Of a DNA stretch of 64,000 nt, positions 12,040 through 23,262 are shown in pieces. The DNA comes from Pseudopyrenochaeta lycopersici (taxonomy: Eukaryota; Ascomycota; Dothideomycetes; Pleosporales; Pseudopyrenochaetaceae). The stretch covers positions 682,001-746,000 of the forward strand of contig NHZP01000027.1 of assembly GCA_003313425.1 (NCBI GenBank). The letters run 5' to 3'. A program made the translations under genes and the position numbers. Positions within the stretch are counted from its first letter, which is position 1, and every line of letters begins with the position of its first letter. The notes below the pieces were generated by a model. It searched no databases. It saw only the letters and a program-made list of their open reading frames with translations, and was not told the DNA's origin.

Positions 12040-14888
12040 TCATGTTGCCGCATCGTCCTTTTGCTCCGTCAGCGGCTCTTTATTTCCAAGTCCAGTGTCC
12101 TGCTCAGGGCTGGGATCCTGTATCAAAAGTTCTTCTATCGGAGGCACACTTTCTGCCTTTCGATCAGCTTCGATTTCATTTTGTTGTTGTACCTCTGGCT
12201 CGTCCAGGGCCTTTGAGTCATCTTGACCTCGTTCGTCTTGAATCTTTTCCACTGAATCACGTTGTTCCACGGGTGGGTTCTGCGAGATGTCTGTTTCGCG
12301 TGCCGGTGTAGTTTCTAAACCAGACAGCGCACGAAGAACTTAACCTAGTTAGCTTTCGTTTCAGAATAGCTACTAGTGTGAAGAATGTACTCATCTGCCT
12401 CTTATTTTCTACCTCACCCCTATGGTATCCTGCTATGAAATCATCAAAATTCCACTGCTCCGTTCCAGTCAAATCGCTTTGCAGCCAGAGTCTCCGAATG
12501 TGTTCTTGAGAAAGATCCCAGTGCTTACAAGTCCGCATGACGTCGTCGAGATCCAAAAGAATCTGCCCAGGTCGTTGCACCATTCTGAATGCGGTGTCGT
12601 AATTACCTTCAATTTCGGCATTAATCGATGGGATTCCTTCCTTGACGTATTGCTTCTCGAGCATGGTTCGTATCATATGGAGGGCCTGTGCATACTCTTC
12701 TGGATTCCAAAGCTCATTGTTATCCTTGTCCGCCCATGAGAGGACAGCGCGTGCGAGCTTTTCGGGTACTTCGAACCGAGACATTTGTGCCATTGCAATA
12801 TCAAGGCCTATCCGAGCGTGGACTTCTCCAAGCACATCCTTACTCGCGGATTCGAAAACCCGATAGTACAGTTTCCTCTGATCTGGGCTAATGCGCGGAA
12901 GGTCCTCAGGCTTAAGCACAACTGGTGCAGGCGATGGTGTATCCCGGGCTTGCTCAGAGCTGTTTACGGCGGCGTCTACTAGGTCGTTCTCCTGATCTAT
13001 CTCCAGAGGTAATTCACCATCAATAGGAGCTCGCGAGATGCAGTACTTGTCGTCCATTGACTTCGAATTCAGCGTAGATGGGTTATAGGTTCCGATCAAT
13101 TGAATGCCAATCTCACGATAGAAAAAGTCAGCCCGGTTTTTGTCTTTTATCTTATTCCAGCCCTTAGGCAGCCCGGAATGTCTGTCAATTCGCGGATTGT
13201 ATCTTGGGTCCTGGCGAATGGCCGACTTTGTATGGTGGTCAACGAAGAAGAGATTCCCAAGTGAATCGAGTCTGCGGTCCCACCCTGGAGGCAGAGTAGG
13301 AGATTCATCCCCAATACGATAGAAGCGCGCAGGATGCACTGTATACGAAACACCAGATTTCCGGTCAGTGTATCCGTGATTTCCACGCCCTAAAGGGTCC
13401 CTGTCCCACGTCCAGTCATCTGGCAGGCTGCCATCAATGGCTGTATCAGTATAGTTCATCGGAGTTCCATTATATCCCCGCCATGATTGAGCAAATTCTG
13501 TTGTCAGCTCATCACTCAAGTCGTACGGCCAGTTCCCCTGATCTACAAATCTGAATGCTATTAGCGCGAACGTAACCAAACAAAACCGAGCAGGGTAGCA
13601 CCAACCCAAGACAAGGTGTTTGGTAGGGAATTTGGTAAGGGGGATGGCTGGGGATAGCCATTGGCTGCCCTTGTGAGCTTAAGCCGATTGCTTGCGCGGG
13701 CGGACTGAAGCCGTATCCGATTATAGGTGGTGTCCAAAAGAAACGGGCTCTTGGTTGGCCCCTGACAGGACGCTTTTAATAATCGTCCTTCTTTAAGCAC
13801 AATGAGACTTACCAACTGTCTTTAAAGTCTATCAAGCTGTTCTGGAGAAAATATAGTCTTGAAGTTCGCGGAATGTTATTAGAAGAGCAACTCATGTTGT
13901 TGAAAACGTAATAAAAAGCAGGTTCCTTCCGGGAGCGGCCGGCAGGGTTGGGATAAATGCTGCTAGAGGATGAAGGTTCACGGTCGCGCACAGTTAGAGT
14001 AATTGACCAACCTTCAGGGAGAATGCAGGAATAGACGTCCTTTTCGGTATACTTGATCACAGGCTCAGTGATATTGGCGTGAATAAAGGGTGCAAAGGAT
14101 GTGGAGACGGGCCACAGATTTCTGAAGCCAAAGTAGCTAAACCATGCGTTCTGCCAAGGATCGTAGCCTAAGGTCTTCGTTGGTACAGGGCCAGTTGCGG
14201 TAATGGTATGCTGGCTTTCGGATTTCACCAATTTAGAGATTTCTTCGATTTCTGTGTTGCCCGTTGTGTTGTTGTTCTGCTGCTCCTCTGCTGCTTCAAT
14301 CAATTTCGACTTGATCTCTTCTTGTCTCCCTTTCAGTGTATCTTCCGCGACGTTGCTTCGCTCGGCAAATTCCTCGACAATTTCCTGGTATACCTGATCT
14401 TCCTTCGCAAGTTTGGTTACGTCCTGAGCATTTGACGTCCCCAGCCGTTCTTCTATAGCCGCAAGCAGCGCGCGAGCCACTAAACTATCAATATCGACAG
14501 TTGCTCCAGTGTTGAATGCTGTAATTACGAGAAGGTGCTCATGGAGTCTTTGCCTGATACTCTGGCGTTCCTCTTTGGCATTGATGAATCCTATGCGTCT
14601 ACCAAAGCCTCGGATTCCTTTTATGTTCTGGTAGCTGCACAGCAGGACGTCGAGGCGCTCAAGGGTTCTCCTACAACCCGACGTCAGGATGTTGATGGTA
14701 TCTGCATCCTGCCTCCGCATAACAGTGAATGGGTCATTAGGTCGAGTGGCGCCAATCGCGAGCGCTACATCATTGCAGAGGTCTGCGAGATCCTGAAAAT
14801 CTCCTTCAGCCTTAGAACAGTCGTCATAGAGTTTTTTTGCCAAGGTTCCAATTAAAACAAAGTCACCGATGCTGATTCCAAGAGACAT
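12040..14888 (-). CDS. Large protein with fungal STAND-like N-domain, WW-like repeats and EF-hand region
   Basis: Four minus-strand exons (14888-13813, 13761-13606, 13550-12391, 12338-12040) with GT-AG introns of 51, 55 and 52 nt give 896 residues in one frame. Residues 1-190 resemble the helical N-terminal domain found before fungal STAND proteins (Gly-Asp-Phe start, amphipathic helices), followed by a coiled, charged stretch. WW-like segments of the form Leu-Pro-x-Gly-Trp recur at about 305, 450, 495 and 540. A Pro/Gln-rich linker is supplied by exon 2. Two EF-hand-like pairs lie at about 630-720 and 755-795; one loop reads Asp-Lys-Asp-Asn-Asn-Glu. The last 100 residues are acidic and Gln/Glu-rich. 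No nucleotide-binding motif is seen. A scaffold or calcium-sensing role is inference. The start at 14888 begins the N-domain; 14945 is an alternative. Confidence 0.82.
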
Positions 14889-16561
14889 GGTAAGGTGGGG
14901 ATTTACTATCGTGGAGACGCGTGACACTCCTGAATTGTGGAGCAAGCGAATTTTCTTTGATTATGAACTCTGAGTCCTTTTGCAGTGTGGATAAGTTATA
15001 TCGAGCGAGTCTCAGTAAAAGTAAGCAACAACAAAACCCCGCCTTTATTAAATGATGTGTCATAGACTTACAGGGCGGTTTGGCGGGGGAATTGCGCCAC
15101 ACGCACGACATCATTGGCGAGAGCGGCCAGCTGAACTGCAGTCGACTTCTAAACATTACCTGACCGAATAGGAAGACGGCTACAAACCTGGATCATTTCG
15201 ATCGGGGAAATTTGGTTTAAAAAGACTGTGTAAGGTGTCATTGCTTTTTCAGGTAGCTTTATCATCTGGAACCTAAGGCTGAAATGTACAAATCACTAAT
15301 ACAATCGCGGTTACACCCTTGCGAAGGTGTTCGTGCGCCGAGAATATATCGAACTGCAAACGTGGAGATCGAAACACCACAAACAGGGAGAACTTAATCC
15401 ATGGAAACATTCCATTGTATCACGCGCGAACAGTCGCTGTAGACGTCACGTGATTAGCCAGCATCCAGCATGGTCAACCCCAGCCCGCGAGCACGCTGCA
15501 CAGCTCAGCACTTACCTTCAGGACGCGCTGAATTGTATCAAGCGCGCTGACAGTCAGCAGACCTCGTTAATATCATCGTTCATGGCACGCTAACATTCAT
15601 ACCGAAAGTGCAACCCCCCCCCTTTAAACTTCAATACGGGATGCGACGCTCTCCGCATCCTAAAAACCGAAGTCAAGACAGCGTGAAGCTACTATTGCCA
15701 TCAGAGACACATCGACTATACAAAGCTTCCTGATGATGAAACCCCACAATCTCAAACCCTACCTAGAACGAGCGATTGACCAAAGCGGAAACGAAAACAT
15801 AGCCAGCATCAAAGTCTTCTCTTCGGACTTGGTAAAAAGCAGAGAACTCATCGACTCGAGTTAATTTAAGTATAGGACGAAGGCTTTATCGCGTCAAATA
15901 CTACCACTTTGATGTTGAACGAGTGCCTGGTTAGTGCTAGGCTTAAGACATCAAGTGTCTGGTCGGCCAACTGCTAGGTCCAGGACAACTTTCACTCAGG
16001 TTCCGCACGCTGTAGATTAGAATGAGACTGCGGAGTTCGAAAGTCCCGGGTCCCGGATTTGTAAAGACCTTAGTAAGACGCAGTATGTCGGAGTTGTAAC
16101 ATGGAGTTAGGATGAATGATGATGATGCGATTTGGCCATGTATGTGAAGGCCAGGATCGACGCGATGGAATGGCCACATGCGGGGCCTTTGGGACTCAGA
16201 ATGCGGCTGACTGCATATACCCGGAAAAACTCGTCTTCTTTGACAACCGCTAGCAGGGGCCTCTGCGACTAGGATAACCTTAGATTACTTTCTCCCGGTA
16301 AGATTGGTTGAACTTTAGTGGGGCGACTTATGCTGTAATGTTGCAAGCGGTTAGTTGTAGGAAAGCTCAGGACTTATTATTTGCACGCTTACTACTAGTC
16401 CATAGCGAGGAAGCCTTCCTCCTTACTCGCGGTTATTGAAGAACACGAGATTCTACGATTTTAATCTTGAAAAGGGGTTCTTTATATAACAGTTCCTCAG
16501 CACCTGTGGCACTATGCAGTCTTCGAAGCCGTTCTGCTCTTAGATCTTTAACTACTTTGAA
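14889..16561 (+). other. Intergenic, about 1.7 kb, no supported gene
   Basis: It lies between the divergent 5' ends of the EF-hand gene (minus) and the dehydrogenase (plus), so both promoters should be here. Only short ORFs without domain character occur. A C-homopolymer lies near 15,614. I find no repeat or RNA gene. Confidence 0.5.
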
Positions 16562-17562
16562 ATGCCTACCACCGTTGTTGTCGGCGCCTCGCGCGGAATT
16601 GGGGTATGTATATAAACCTACATCCTTCAAACAGCGTATCCCTACCCCCAAAATATACAGCGAAAGTTAACGGCCTCCAGTACCAATTCATCCAAACCCT
16701 CGCAACGGAAGGAAACACTGTGATTGCCACGGCCCGCAATGTCGCTGACCTCGAGGCCAAAGTGAAAGCCAACAAGATCCCAAACACGCGCGTAGTCCAA
16801 GCCGACCTCACATCCGCGGACTCCCTGAAAGCTGCTGCCAAGGCCACATCGTCCCTCGTCAACGGCCAAATTGACCACCTGCTCATCAACGGCGCCTTCC
16901 TCTCATCGACGGGCGGCATGAACCCCACTGATTTCGCTAACAAGCCCGACCTCTTCCTCGAGGAGCTTAGGAAGAGCGACGAGGCCAACATTGCCGGCCC
17001 TCTCTTCGCAATCAACGCCTTCCTGCCGCTTCTCCACGCGGGCCAGGAAAAGCGGGTGACGTTCATTTCCTCCAGCGTCGCCGACCTGCCTGAGACCATT
17101 GAGACGCGCATCGCGAACTCGGTGCCCTATTCTGCGAGCAAAGCGGGCGGAAATATCATTATTTCGAAGTTTGCGGCTGAGCTACAGGACCAGGGGTTTA
17201 CGTTTCTGAGTATTGCGCCCGGCGCGGTGGCGACGGAGACGCTGATGGATACCTCAAACTGTGAGTTTTTTTTTTTTTTTGATTTTGGTGGAAGCTTGAC
17301 TGTTTTATGTGAGATTTTATGCTCAATTCTTTTTTTCAACTGACTTCGCATTGATACTAACAAGAAATTCCTAGTTAACGACGAGGAGAAGGCAAAGATG
17401 CAAGTCATGTTTAGCAGGATGATGCATAAGTACCCGGATTGGAAGGGTCCTATTCCTCCTGAGGAGAGTGTAAAGAGGATTCTTGATGTCGTAAAGAATT
17501 CAAAGGTAGAGCAGAGCGGCCAGTTCTTAAGCTACTGGGGCAATAATACCCAATGGCTATGA
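16562..17562 (+). CDS. Short-chain dehydrogenase/reductase (SDR)
   Basis: Three exons, 16562-16603, 16681-17260 and 17375-17562, give 269 residues, typical for classical SDRs. The first exon encodes the nucleotide-binding Gly-Ala-Ser-Arg-Gly-Ile-Gly at residues 8-14. The catalytic Ser lies in the Ser-Ser-Ser at about 144-146, with Tyr164 and Lys168 in a YSASK motif. The usual Asn-Asn-Ala-Gly is Ile-Asn-Gly-Ala here. It would be a soluble NAD(P)H-dependent oxidoreductase of unknown substrate, closest in form to sniffer-like fungal SDRs. Intron 1 interrupts the Rossmann motif directly after GIG. Intron 2 (114 nt) carries a long T homopolymer just after its GTGAGT donor. No biosynthetic partners lie next to it. 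Confidence 0.92.
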
Positions 17563-17780
17563 AGGATATATAGTAGGGAGAAACTATATAGTAAGTGAGC
17601 CGGAGTAAGGAGAGTGTGAGGCAGTCAACACGCACAGTTGGGACGGTCTGGTTGAGAGTAACTCTATTTAAAAGAAGTGGACAAAATAGCAGATCCCTCT
17701 TACCTTCGGGGGAGAGGTCCTGTGTAAATACAACAGCTAGAGCCGCTAGTTCAGGCGCTAGGCTTAATCCAGTAGTTCAG

Positions 17781-17862
17781 CTAAGCTCGGCACCGTGGCG
17801 ATGGGCCGCGTCAGCGGTAGGCCACCCCACCAAAATTGTCACCCCTTAAAAAAATCAAGATA
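17781..17862 (+). repeat. Left terminal inverted repeat
   Basis: It starts with CTAAGCTCGGCACCGTGGCG and ends in an A-rich stretch. It is the reverse complement of 19433-19515, with a few transition differences and one 1-nt indel. Confidence 0.92.
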
Positions 17863-17934
17863 CCTTAATACACTATACTTAAAAATAAGCGCCCGTAAGG
17901 AGGCTATATAAAGAGCACTTACTAATCTTAAATC

Positions 17935-19418
17935 TAGTATTTTAACTAGCTAGAGATAAGCTATAAAGGCGTATAGTATCCCTTAATTAACTCTTTAATA
18001 GTAATAAGCTAGTTATTAACTAGCTATAATTACTTATATCTATAAGTAAAGGTTAACTCTAGAGTAAGAGGAATTCCTAGCTAACTAGATCCTTAATAAA
18101 GATTTAAAGGCCTATCCTCCTAGCTATACTTACGCGCGTAAGATAGCTACTTAAATCCTAGCTATTAATTAAGATTATAAACCTCTTAGCTATAACTAAA
18201 TCTTAAGCTTTATCTAATATAATCTATATATTATATTTATTATTAGTAGAAAGATTAAGGCTACTAGAGCTTAAGCTACTACTCTTAAGCTTATACTCTT
18301 ATTTTTTAACTTCTTTAAGCGCGTATAAGACTACTTTAGTATTTAAATAGAAAATATATATAATATAGATAAGATTAAAGTAGCACTAAGTATATATACT
18401 AACTTAAAAGTACTCTCTAGCTCTAAGAAAAAGAAAGCTTATATTATATTTTTAGAGCCTTATAAATAGGTTTCTATTCTTAAAACTATCTTAGCTATAA
18501 GTAAGAAACTTAAATATACTATTATTTTTAAAAGTAAGAGCTTTTAGACTAGCTAGTTCTCTACCTCTTTAGTCTTTAACTAGCTATATGTAACTTTAAA
18601 GAATAGATAGATATTAGACTTTATTAGAATAAAGTAGCTAAAGTAAATCTTTATACTTAGAATAGTAACTTTACTTAGTTATATATAGCTACTATTACTT
18701 AACTACTATAGTAGCTATATTAGCTTTAACTTTATACTACTTTTATATCTTATAACTTTTTAATCTTACTAGCTTCTTAGTAGTTAAGTTAAAGTATAGA
18801 GCTAAGATTTAAGTTCTAGTATCTCTTAATAATATAGTACTAGTTAAGAAGTAGAAATTTATAAGTTACTACTATTAAGCTTAAGAGGCTAGCCTTATAG
18901 AAAGAGTTATAAGAGCTAAGTAGAGAGTAACTAGCCTCTCTTCTTTTAATCTTAGCTTAGTCCTTTAGTCTTTATAGATGTCTTACTTAGTTACTCTTCT
19001 TACAGCTTTATCTTTTTAGAATACTATTTTCTTAATACTTTAGAGGCTTTAGGATATCTACTAGGCTTAAAAGCTACTTACTAAGGAAGGTAAGCTATTA
19101 GCTAGTGCGCGCCTAGTACTATAAAAAGTAAGTAAGGCTATTATAAGTAAGAATACTCGCACTACTAAGCTTAAGGCTAGTAATAAGAGACTGTAACACT
19201 AACTAGATTAAGCTAGGCCTATATTAACTAGAAAGTGAATTAAGGTTAACTATAATAAGAGGTTTATAGACGTTAATACTATAGCTATTATATAAGAGAG
19301 AGAGGCAGAGAAATAATAAGAAATCTTAGCTAGAGCTGGAGCTATCGCAGCTAAAAAGGCCGCAGCTGATGCAGCTGCTTAAGACCTTGAGTCTATGTGT
19401 ACTAAGTTTCAAATTTAA
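17935..19418 (+). pseudogene. Remnant of a pogo/Fot1-type transposase
   Basis: Read through its stops, the plus strand gives recognisable pieces. An Ala-Ile-Lys-Ala-Tyr-x-Ile-Pro helix-turn-helix segment lies near 17,965. A Pro-Pro-Ser-Tyr-x-Tyr-x-Arg-Lys segment near 18,115 is typical of CENP-B/pogo transposase DNA-binding domains. An Ala-rich tail at 19,335-19,418 ends in Leu-Glu-Ser-Met-Cys. TAA and TAG codons sit where CAA and CAG would be expected, consistent with RIP. The catalytic Asp triad could not be located with confidence. It is non-functional. Confidence 0.68.
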
Positions 19419-19432
19419 ACCTCGTTGTTGAG

Positions 19433-19515
19433 ATATCTTGAATTTTTTTGAGGGGTGACAATTTTGGTGGGGTGGCCCAACGCAGATGCGGCCTATCGCT
19501 ACGGTGCTGAGCTTA
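19433..19515 (-). repeat. Right terminal inverted repeat
   Basis: It is the partner of 17781-17862. The central GGCCACCCCACCAAAATTGT core is identical in both arms. Confidence 0.92.
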
Positions 19516-20752
19516 GGTGAAAGATAGATGTAACAGTTACCTTTCACCTTCGACTTTACCTTGGAAGGATTGAACCCTGACAGAGAGATTTGTCTAATAT
19601 TCCGGGGCTATCTGAAAAGAAAATTTAGGTAAAGTATTATTGTTCCCTCTGGTTGCGACCTACGGCAATAAGCTGCAAGAGACAGTCGCATAGAGCGCAG
19701 CTCGAGCACGAGGGACTGGTAACAAGATTAGCGATCTATTGTCGAAAAAGGACTTAGTAACGTAGACAAACTACGTGATTTGCTGGAAATGATTGCTAAG
19801 GGGATAGATCACTACACGATCTAACATAATCTGTTAGGATGGAGACGTCGAGGAACAGGTTTTAATAGATTATTGAGAAGAGGAGAGAGTCATTGGGGTA
19901 AAAAAGGGACCTCCTAGCACGATAGTAGTTTTCTTCGCGTACGTATTCTAAACTACTTACGGAAATGAAATTCTTGTCTTACTTACAACCGCCCAAAGTG
20001 TATCATCACAATAGCGCACCTATGGTACTCACCTAGTCTACCAATAAACCTGTAGATGAAGAGAACGAGAAAGCAGGCTCATATGCTTTGGCTTCTTCCA
20101 CTCAGAGATAGAGGAGTATAACGTAGAGCCTTGCCACGCGTATAATATACGTGAGGAGTATTTATTGATTAATGTCACAGGCAGAAGCAACAGAATCTTC
20201 AGCAGGTAAATACGGGGACGAAGAAATTAAGACATTCATTTCAAGATTCGGCGGAAGCGCTTAAATGTGCATATTCTTTGAATGATCTGACTCGGTCCAG
20301 GCAAACTGCGCACGACAAAAGTGAAACGTTTACGTAAAGCCGAACTCTTTAGCCGTTCTGCATGGCCACTTGGATTATGGTCGTGAAGTTGATCTGGCTG
20401 CGAGGCATTTCACAAGTCGCTGCGGCGGGTGTTTTAATGATGAGGTTCCTACTGTACAGTTCAGAGGCCTTGTCTCTCCAAGAAGCCATCGTTGAGGCTT
20501 ACTTGAAAAGACTTACATTTGTGCAGCAGCCTACTTTACTTAGGCCTGTACACGTACGAGACTGCTTTTTATTCCTCAAGGTTTAGTGTAGCTGATAGAT
20601 AGGCAAGGCACTATAAGTAAAGTTACGTTGATCTTGCTTGAATATAAATTTACTACAGTCCAGCACGTACATCGCTACAAAGGAAATATACACACCAGTA
20701 TCCCTAAGACTACCCTGGCCTCTCCCATATTTGGTGTCGAAATGGCTCATTC
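19516..20752 (+). other. Intergenic, about 1.2 kb
   Basis: Normal base composition returns right after the transposon. Only a 74-codon ORF (20362-20586) with no features is seen. No repeat or RNA gene is supported. Confidence 0.5.
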
Positions 20753-21418
20753 CTAATCAACGTAATATTCATCATCTTCTTCATGATCCTCCCGCTTTGT
20801 TCGAAGCCACCCAACTTGTGCTTTATTTGGCTTGAACCTTTCGCCCATGTCATCCATGTAATCATCAATCAACACACGTAGCTTACGCTCCTGCCTAGAG
20901 CTGAGCTTGACCTTGTAACTCTCAAGCAGACTTATCACTCTCATAGCAAGCTCATCTTCGTATTCCGGACTCGGCGAACGAGGCGGGGACCGGTACGCTT
21001 GGCTGGAACTTGGGGTTACCTGTCGAGTGGCACTTCGAAGCACTCGATCAGATGTTGGTCGGTTTGCGCTTGTTTGAACTGCGCTCATGGAAACAACCCG
21101 GGTCTTGGATGGTGTCTGGGGCTCGGATGACTGGGAAGCGGACAAGACTCGTAGTGCTTCAGCTTCGTGCTCGGCCCAGAGCCAAAAGCCGCACTTTGGG
21201 TCTTGATTACATTTATAGACTGACGATATTTAGATTCACTCACATTGAAGAGTAAGACGGCGTTCTTTGAAATACATACATGATTGGTTTTCATTTGGCC
21301 CATTCCGCGTTGTAACTTGTGCCGTTAACTTTCTACACGAGCAATACCATTTTCCATTGCTATATCGGCCGCCATAGAACTTGCTGAACCTGTTTGTTCC
21401 GGGGGTCGAGGTGGCCAT
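20753..21418 (-). CDS. Small GRF-type zinc-finger protein
   Basis: Two exons, 21418-21244 and 21201-20753, flank a 42-nt intron with a GTGAGT donor and give 207 residues. The N-terminal 75 residues resemble a GRF zinc finger: Cys26 and Cys28, a Gly-Pro-Asn segment, Cys47, and Cys62 in a Cys-Gly-Phe-Trp-Leu-Trp context. GRF fingers bind single-stranded nucleic acid and occur in DNA-repair and RNA-processing proteins. The remainder is Ser/Pro-rich and disordered, then a helical Glu/Lys/Arg-rich segment and an acidic end. Splicing is what joins the two halves of the finger, which supports the model. An upstream ATG at 21472 would add 18 residues; 21418 is preferred for its position before the finger. 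A specific role cannot be given. Confidence 0.74.
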
Positions 21419-22997
21419 AGTGAATGTAGGATAGGATGGCAAAGATAGCTGGAAGACTGGTTCAGGGACCAACGAAGTATCAGATTTATGCCTTGGGCAG
21501 CCAAAAAGCTATGATCCTATACTTCAGATTGTGACAGACTCTTTCACTTTATTAACTATGTCTCGTCCTTGGAGACTTAGCCAAAGACTACGCCGAAAAG
21601 AGAGTAAGCGCCCGGCTTGCGAGGCTGAAACAAGCCACTAGGAGTACAAGCCACGTCCAAGAGAAGCAATATTCGGGCCTTCGCTACAAATTTCCTGTTC
21701 CTACACCCGAGTTATGTTCCAACTCGTATTGTTAAAAAGGTGGATAGACTGTTAACCTATCAGCAACTGGCCAAATTCTGCAAAACGCCGACACTGCAGA
21801 TCGCTCTCTATCTTGTCGGATACAGAACGGCGCTGTCTATTCTTAGCTGATAAGCAGTTTTTAATTGCCTCAATATTTGACGCGGGCATCTAACATCTAG
21901 CTGGATATATTCTCGGCAGCATGAGCCTATGCCAATTGAGCGAGCGACGAGAAACAAGACGCGCTGAGGCTGTTGCGATAGGAAAGTGTGTGACCTTCGG
22001 CAAAAACGTGACGGCATCGTCGATCACATTCCGAGAAGTGCCGCATGGCGTGATCAGGGGTTTGGTCACAAAGTGAGAAATCACCTACAGCTAGAACAAG
22101 CACACAATATGTGCGGACAATTTTTCTTTGTAGGTTGCGACACGACATGCCTGCAATATGAGAATATCATGGTTCCGCATGACGCGTAGCACCAAGAGCG
22201 TGAGTAGATTGGGAAAAGGAAGCGAAAGAACTTTCTACGCTAGCGTCGAGATTAAAGGACTTTGTGTGCTTCAGGTGAATATGAAAAGAATAGAAAGGCG
22301 GCGCAGGCGCTACCGTAAAACTCGAAATGCTCGCCGACCAGCGAAAATTCGCAAGCGAGCCAGGTCGTGGCGAAGATTGAACTGATATGAGCAATAATCT
22401 TGACTGGACGTCAGTGAGCTGCAATGCAGGTTGGCAAGGCACCATGGCGACAATGGCACATGTACGCAAAGGGAGGGTACAAATCGAACTGGTGCGCACG
22501 GACTTGGTGTAAGTGGCTCGAGCTGGGCTTTGAATTGAAGGAATACCTTTCGCCCACACACCAATTATTCTGAAAAGTGAGCTCCTGCTACAGTTATGTT
22601 GCGACTTGTGGCACAATCCACAGTTGCCCAGCGTGCACCGACGTCACTCCGTCGCACTTGCATCCAAGTGCGCTGGCCTCGAACTCGTGCCATCCTGTAC
22701 TAACACCCATGTGACGCACTCTGTCGAACCTCGACTCAGAGCCCACGCTTGTTGCAGCAGCGCTGCCTGCAAAACACCCTAGACGCGCCTCACTTCACGC
22801 GCGAGGCTCTCCCCAGGGTGCAGGTGCCGCAATCTGAGAGCGTTGCGTCGGTCAGCTTTTGGGTTATCTCATGCATCCATGACGAGAAATGGATCCGGAC
22901 CAGCTGCACCAATGATTGCAGACCCGGACGGTGCGACGAGCAAAATGTAATTGCGAACACAGAGCCCCGTCAAGAAGCCGCCGCATTCTCTCACCCC
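21419..22997 (+). other. No supported gene, about 1.6 kb
   Basis: Overlapping ORFs occur on both strands (for example 22167-22616, minus), but they are Ser/Arg/Cys-skewed with no domain. GC content rises toward 22,600-22,990, just before the WD40 relic. This segment may therefore include further decayed sequence of that gene. Confidence 0.45.
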
Positions 22998-23262
22998 GCA
23001 TCGAGGAACGGCATCATCAAGGTCTGGAATGCGGGTAGCGACGCGTATCTGTAGACCCTCAAGGGTCATAGTGGTCCGGTCACTTCCGTCGCTGTCTCAT
23101 ACGATTCGACTCGGCTAGGGTACAGATCGAGAGACGGCATCATTATGATCTTGGATGCGAGCCGCGTCATGTGCCTGCAGACGCTCGAGATCAGCCACAT
23201 AGCCGGTAAAATATCATTCGACCCTGCCGACCGATGCCTCCAGCCTGATTCCGGTCAATAGC
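22998..23262 (+). pseudogene. WD40-repeat relic, probable C-terminus of a STAND/HET-E-like gene
   Basis: The plus strand gives about 1.5-2 WD40 blades: Gly-Ile-Ile-Lys-Val-Trp, then Thr-Leu-Lys-Gly-His-Ser-Gly-Pro-Val, then Ser-Arg-Asp-Gly-Ile. A Cys-Leu-Gln-Thr-Leu-Glu segment follows and leads into a closing segment of the sort that ends HET-E-type NACHT-WD40 proteins. A TAG stop replaces the expected CAG between the first two blades, a RIP-type C-to-T change. No upstream NACHT part is recognisable, so this is a truncated leftover at the edge of the AT-rich compartment. Confidence 0.72.

Larger units (their letters stand above)
17781..19515 (+). mobile_element. RIP-mutated pogo/Fot1-like DNA transposon
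   Basis: The element is about 1.74 kb, bounded by 83-bp terminal inverted repeats that match at about nine in ten positions. Its interior is extremely AT-rich, with TpA excess and CpA depletion, as expected after RIP. Its length fits one transposase gene of about 500 codons plus repeats. Plus-strand reading recovers pogo-like helix-turn-helix and DNA-binding segments near the left end, but no long open frame. No clean target-site duplication could be fixed; a TA dinucleotide occurs close to both ends. Confidence 0.8.

Noticed and set aside
12257..12330. Unspliced C-terminus of the EF-hand protein
   Set aside because: Splicing 12339-12390 opens a longer acidic tail to 12040 and uses a GCTAAC branch site; the unspliced end has no coding character.
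22167..22616. 149-codon minus-strand ORF
   Set aside because: It is Ser/Arg/Cys-rich with no domain, and competing ORFs of similar length lie on the other strand.
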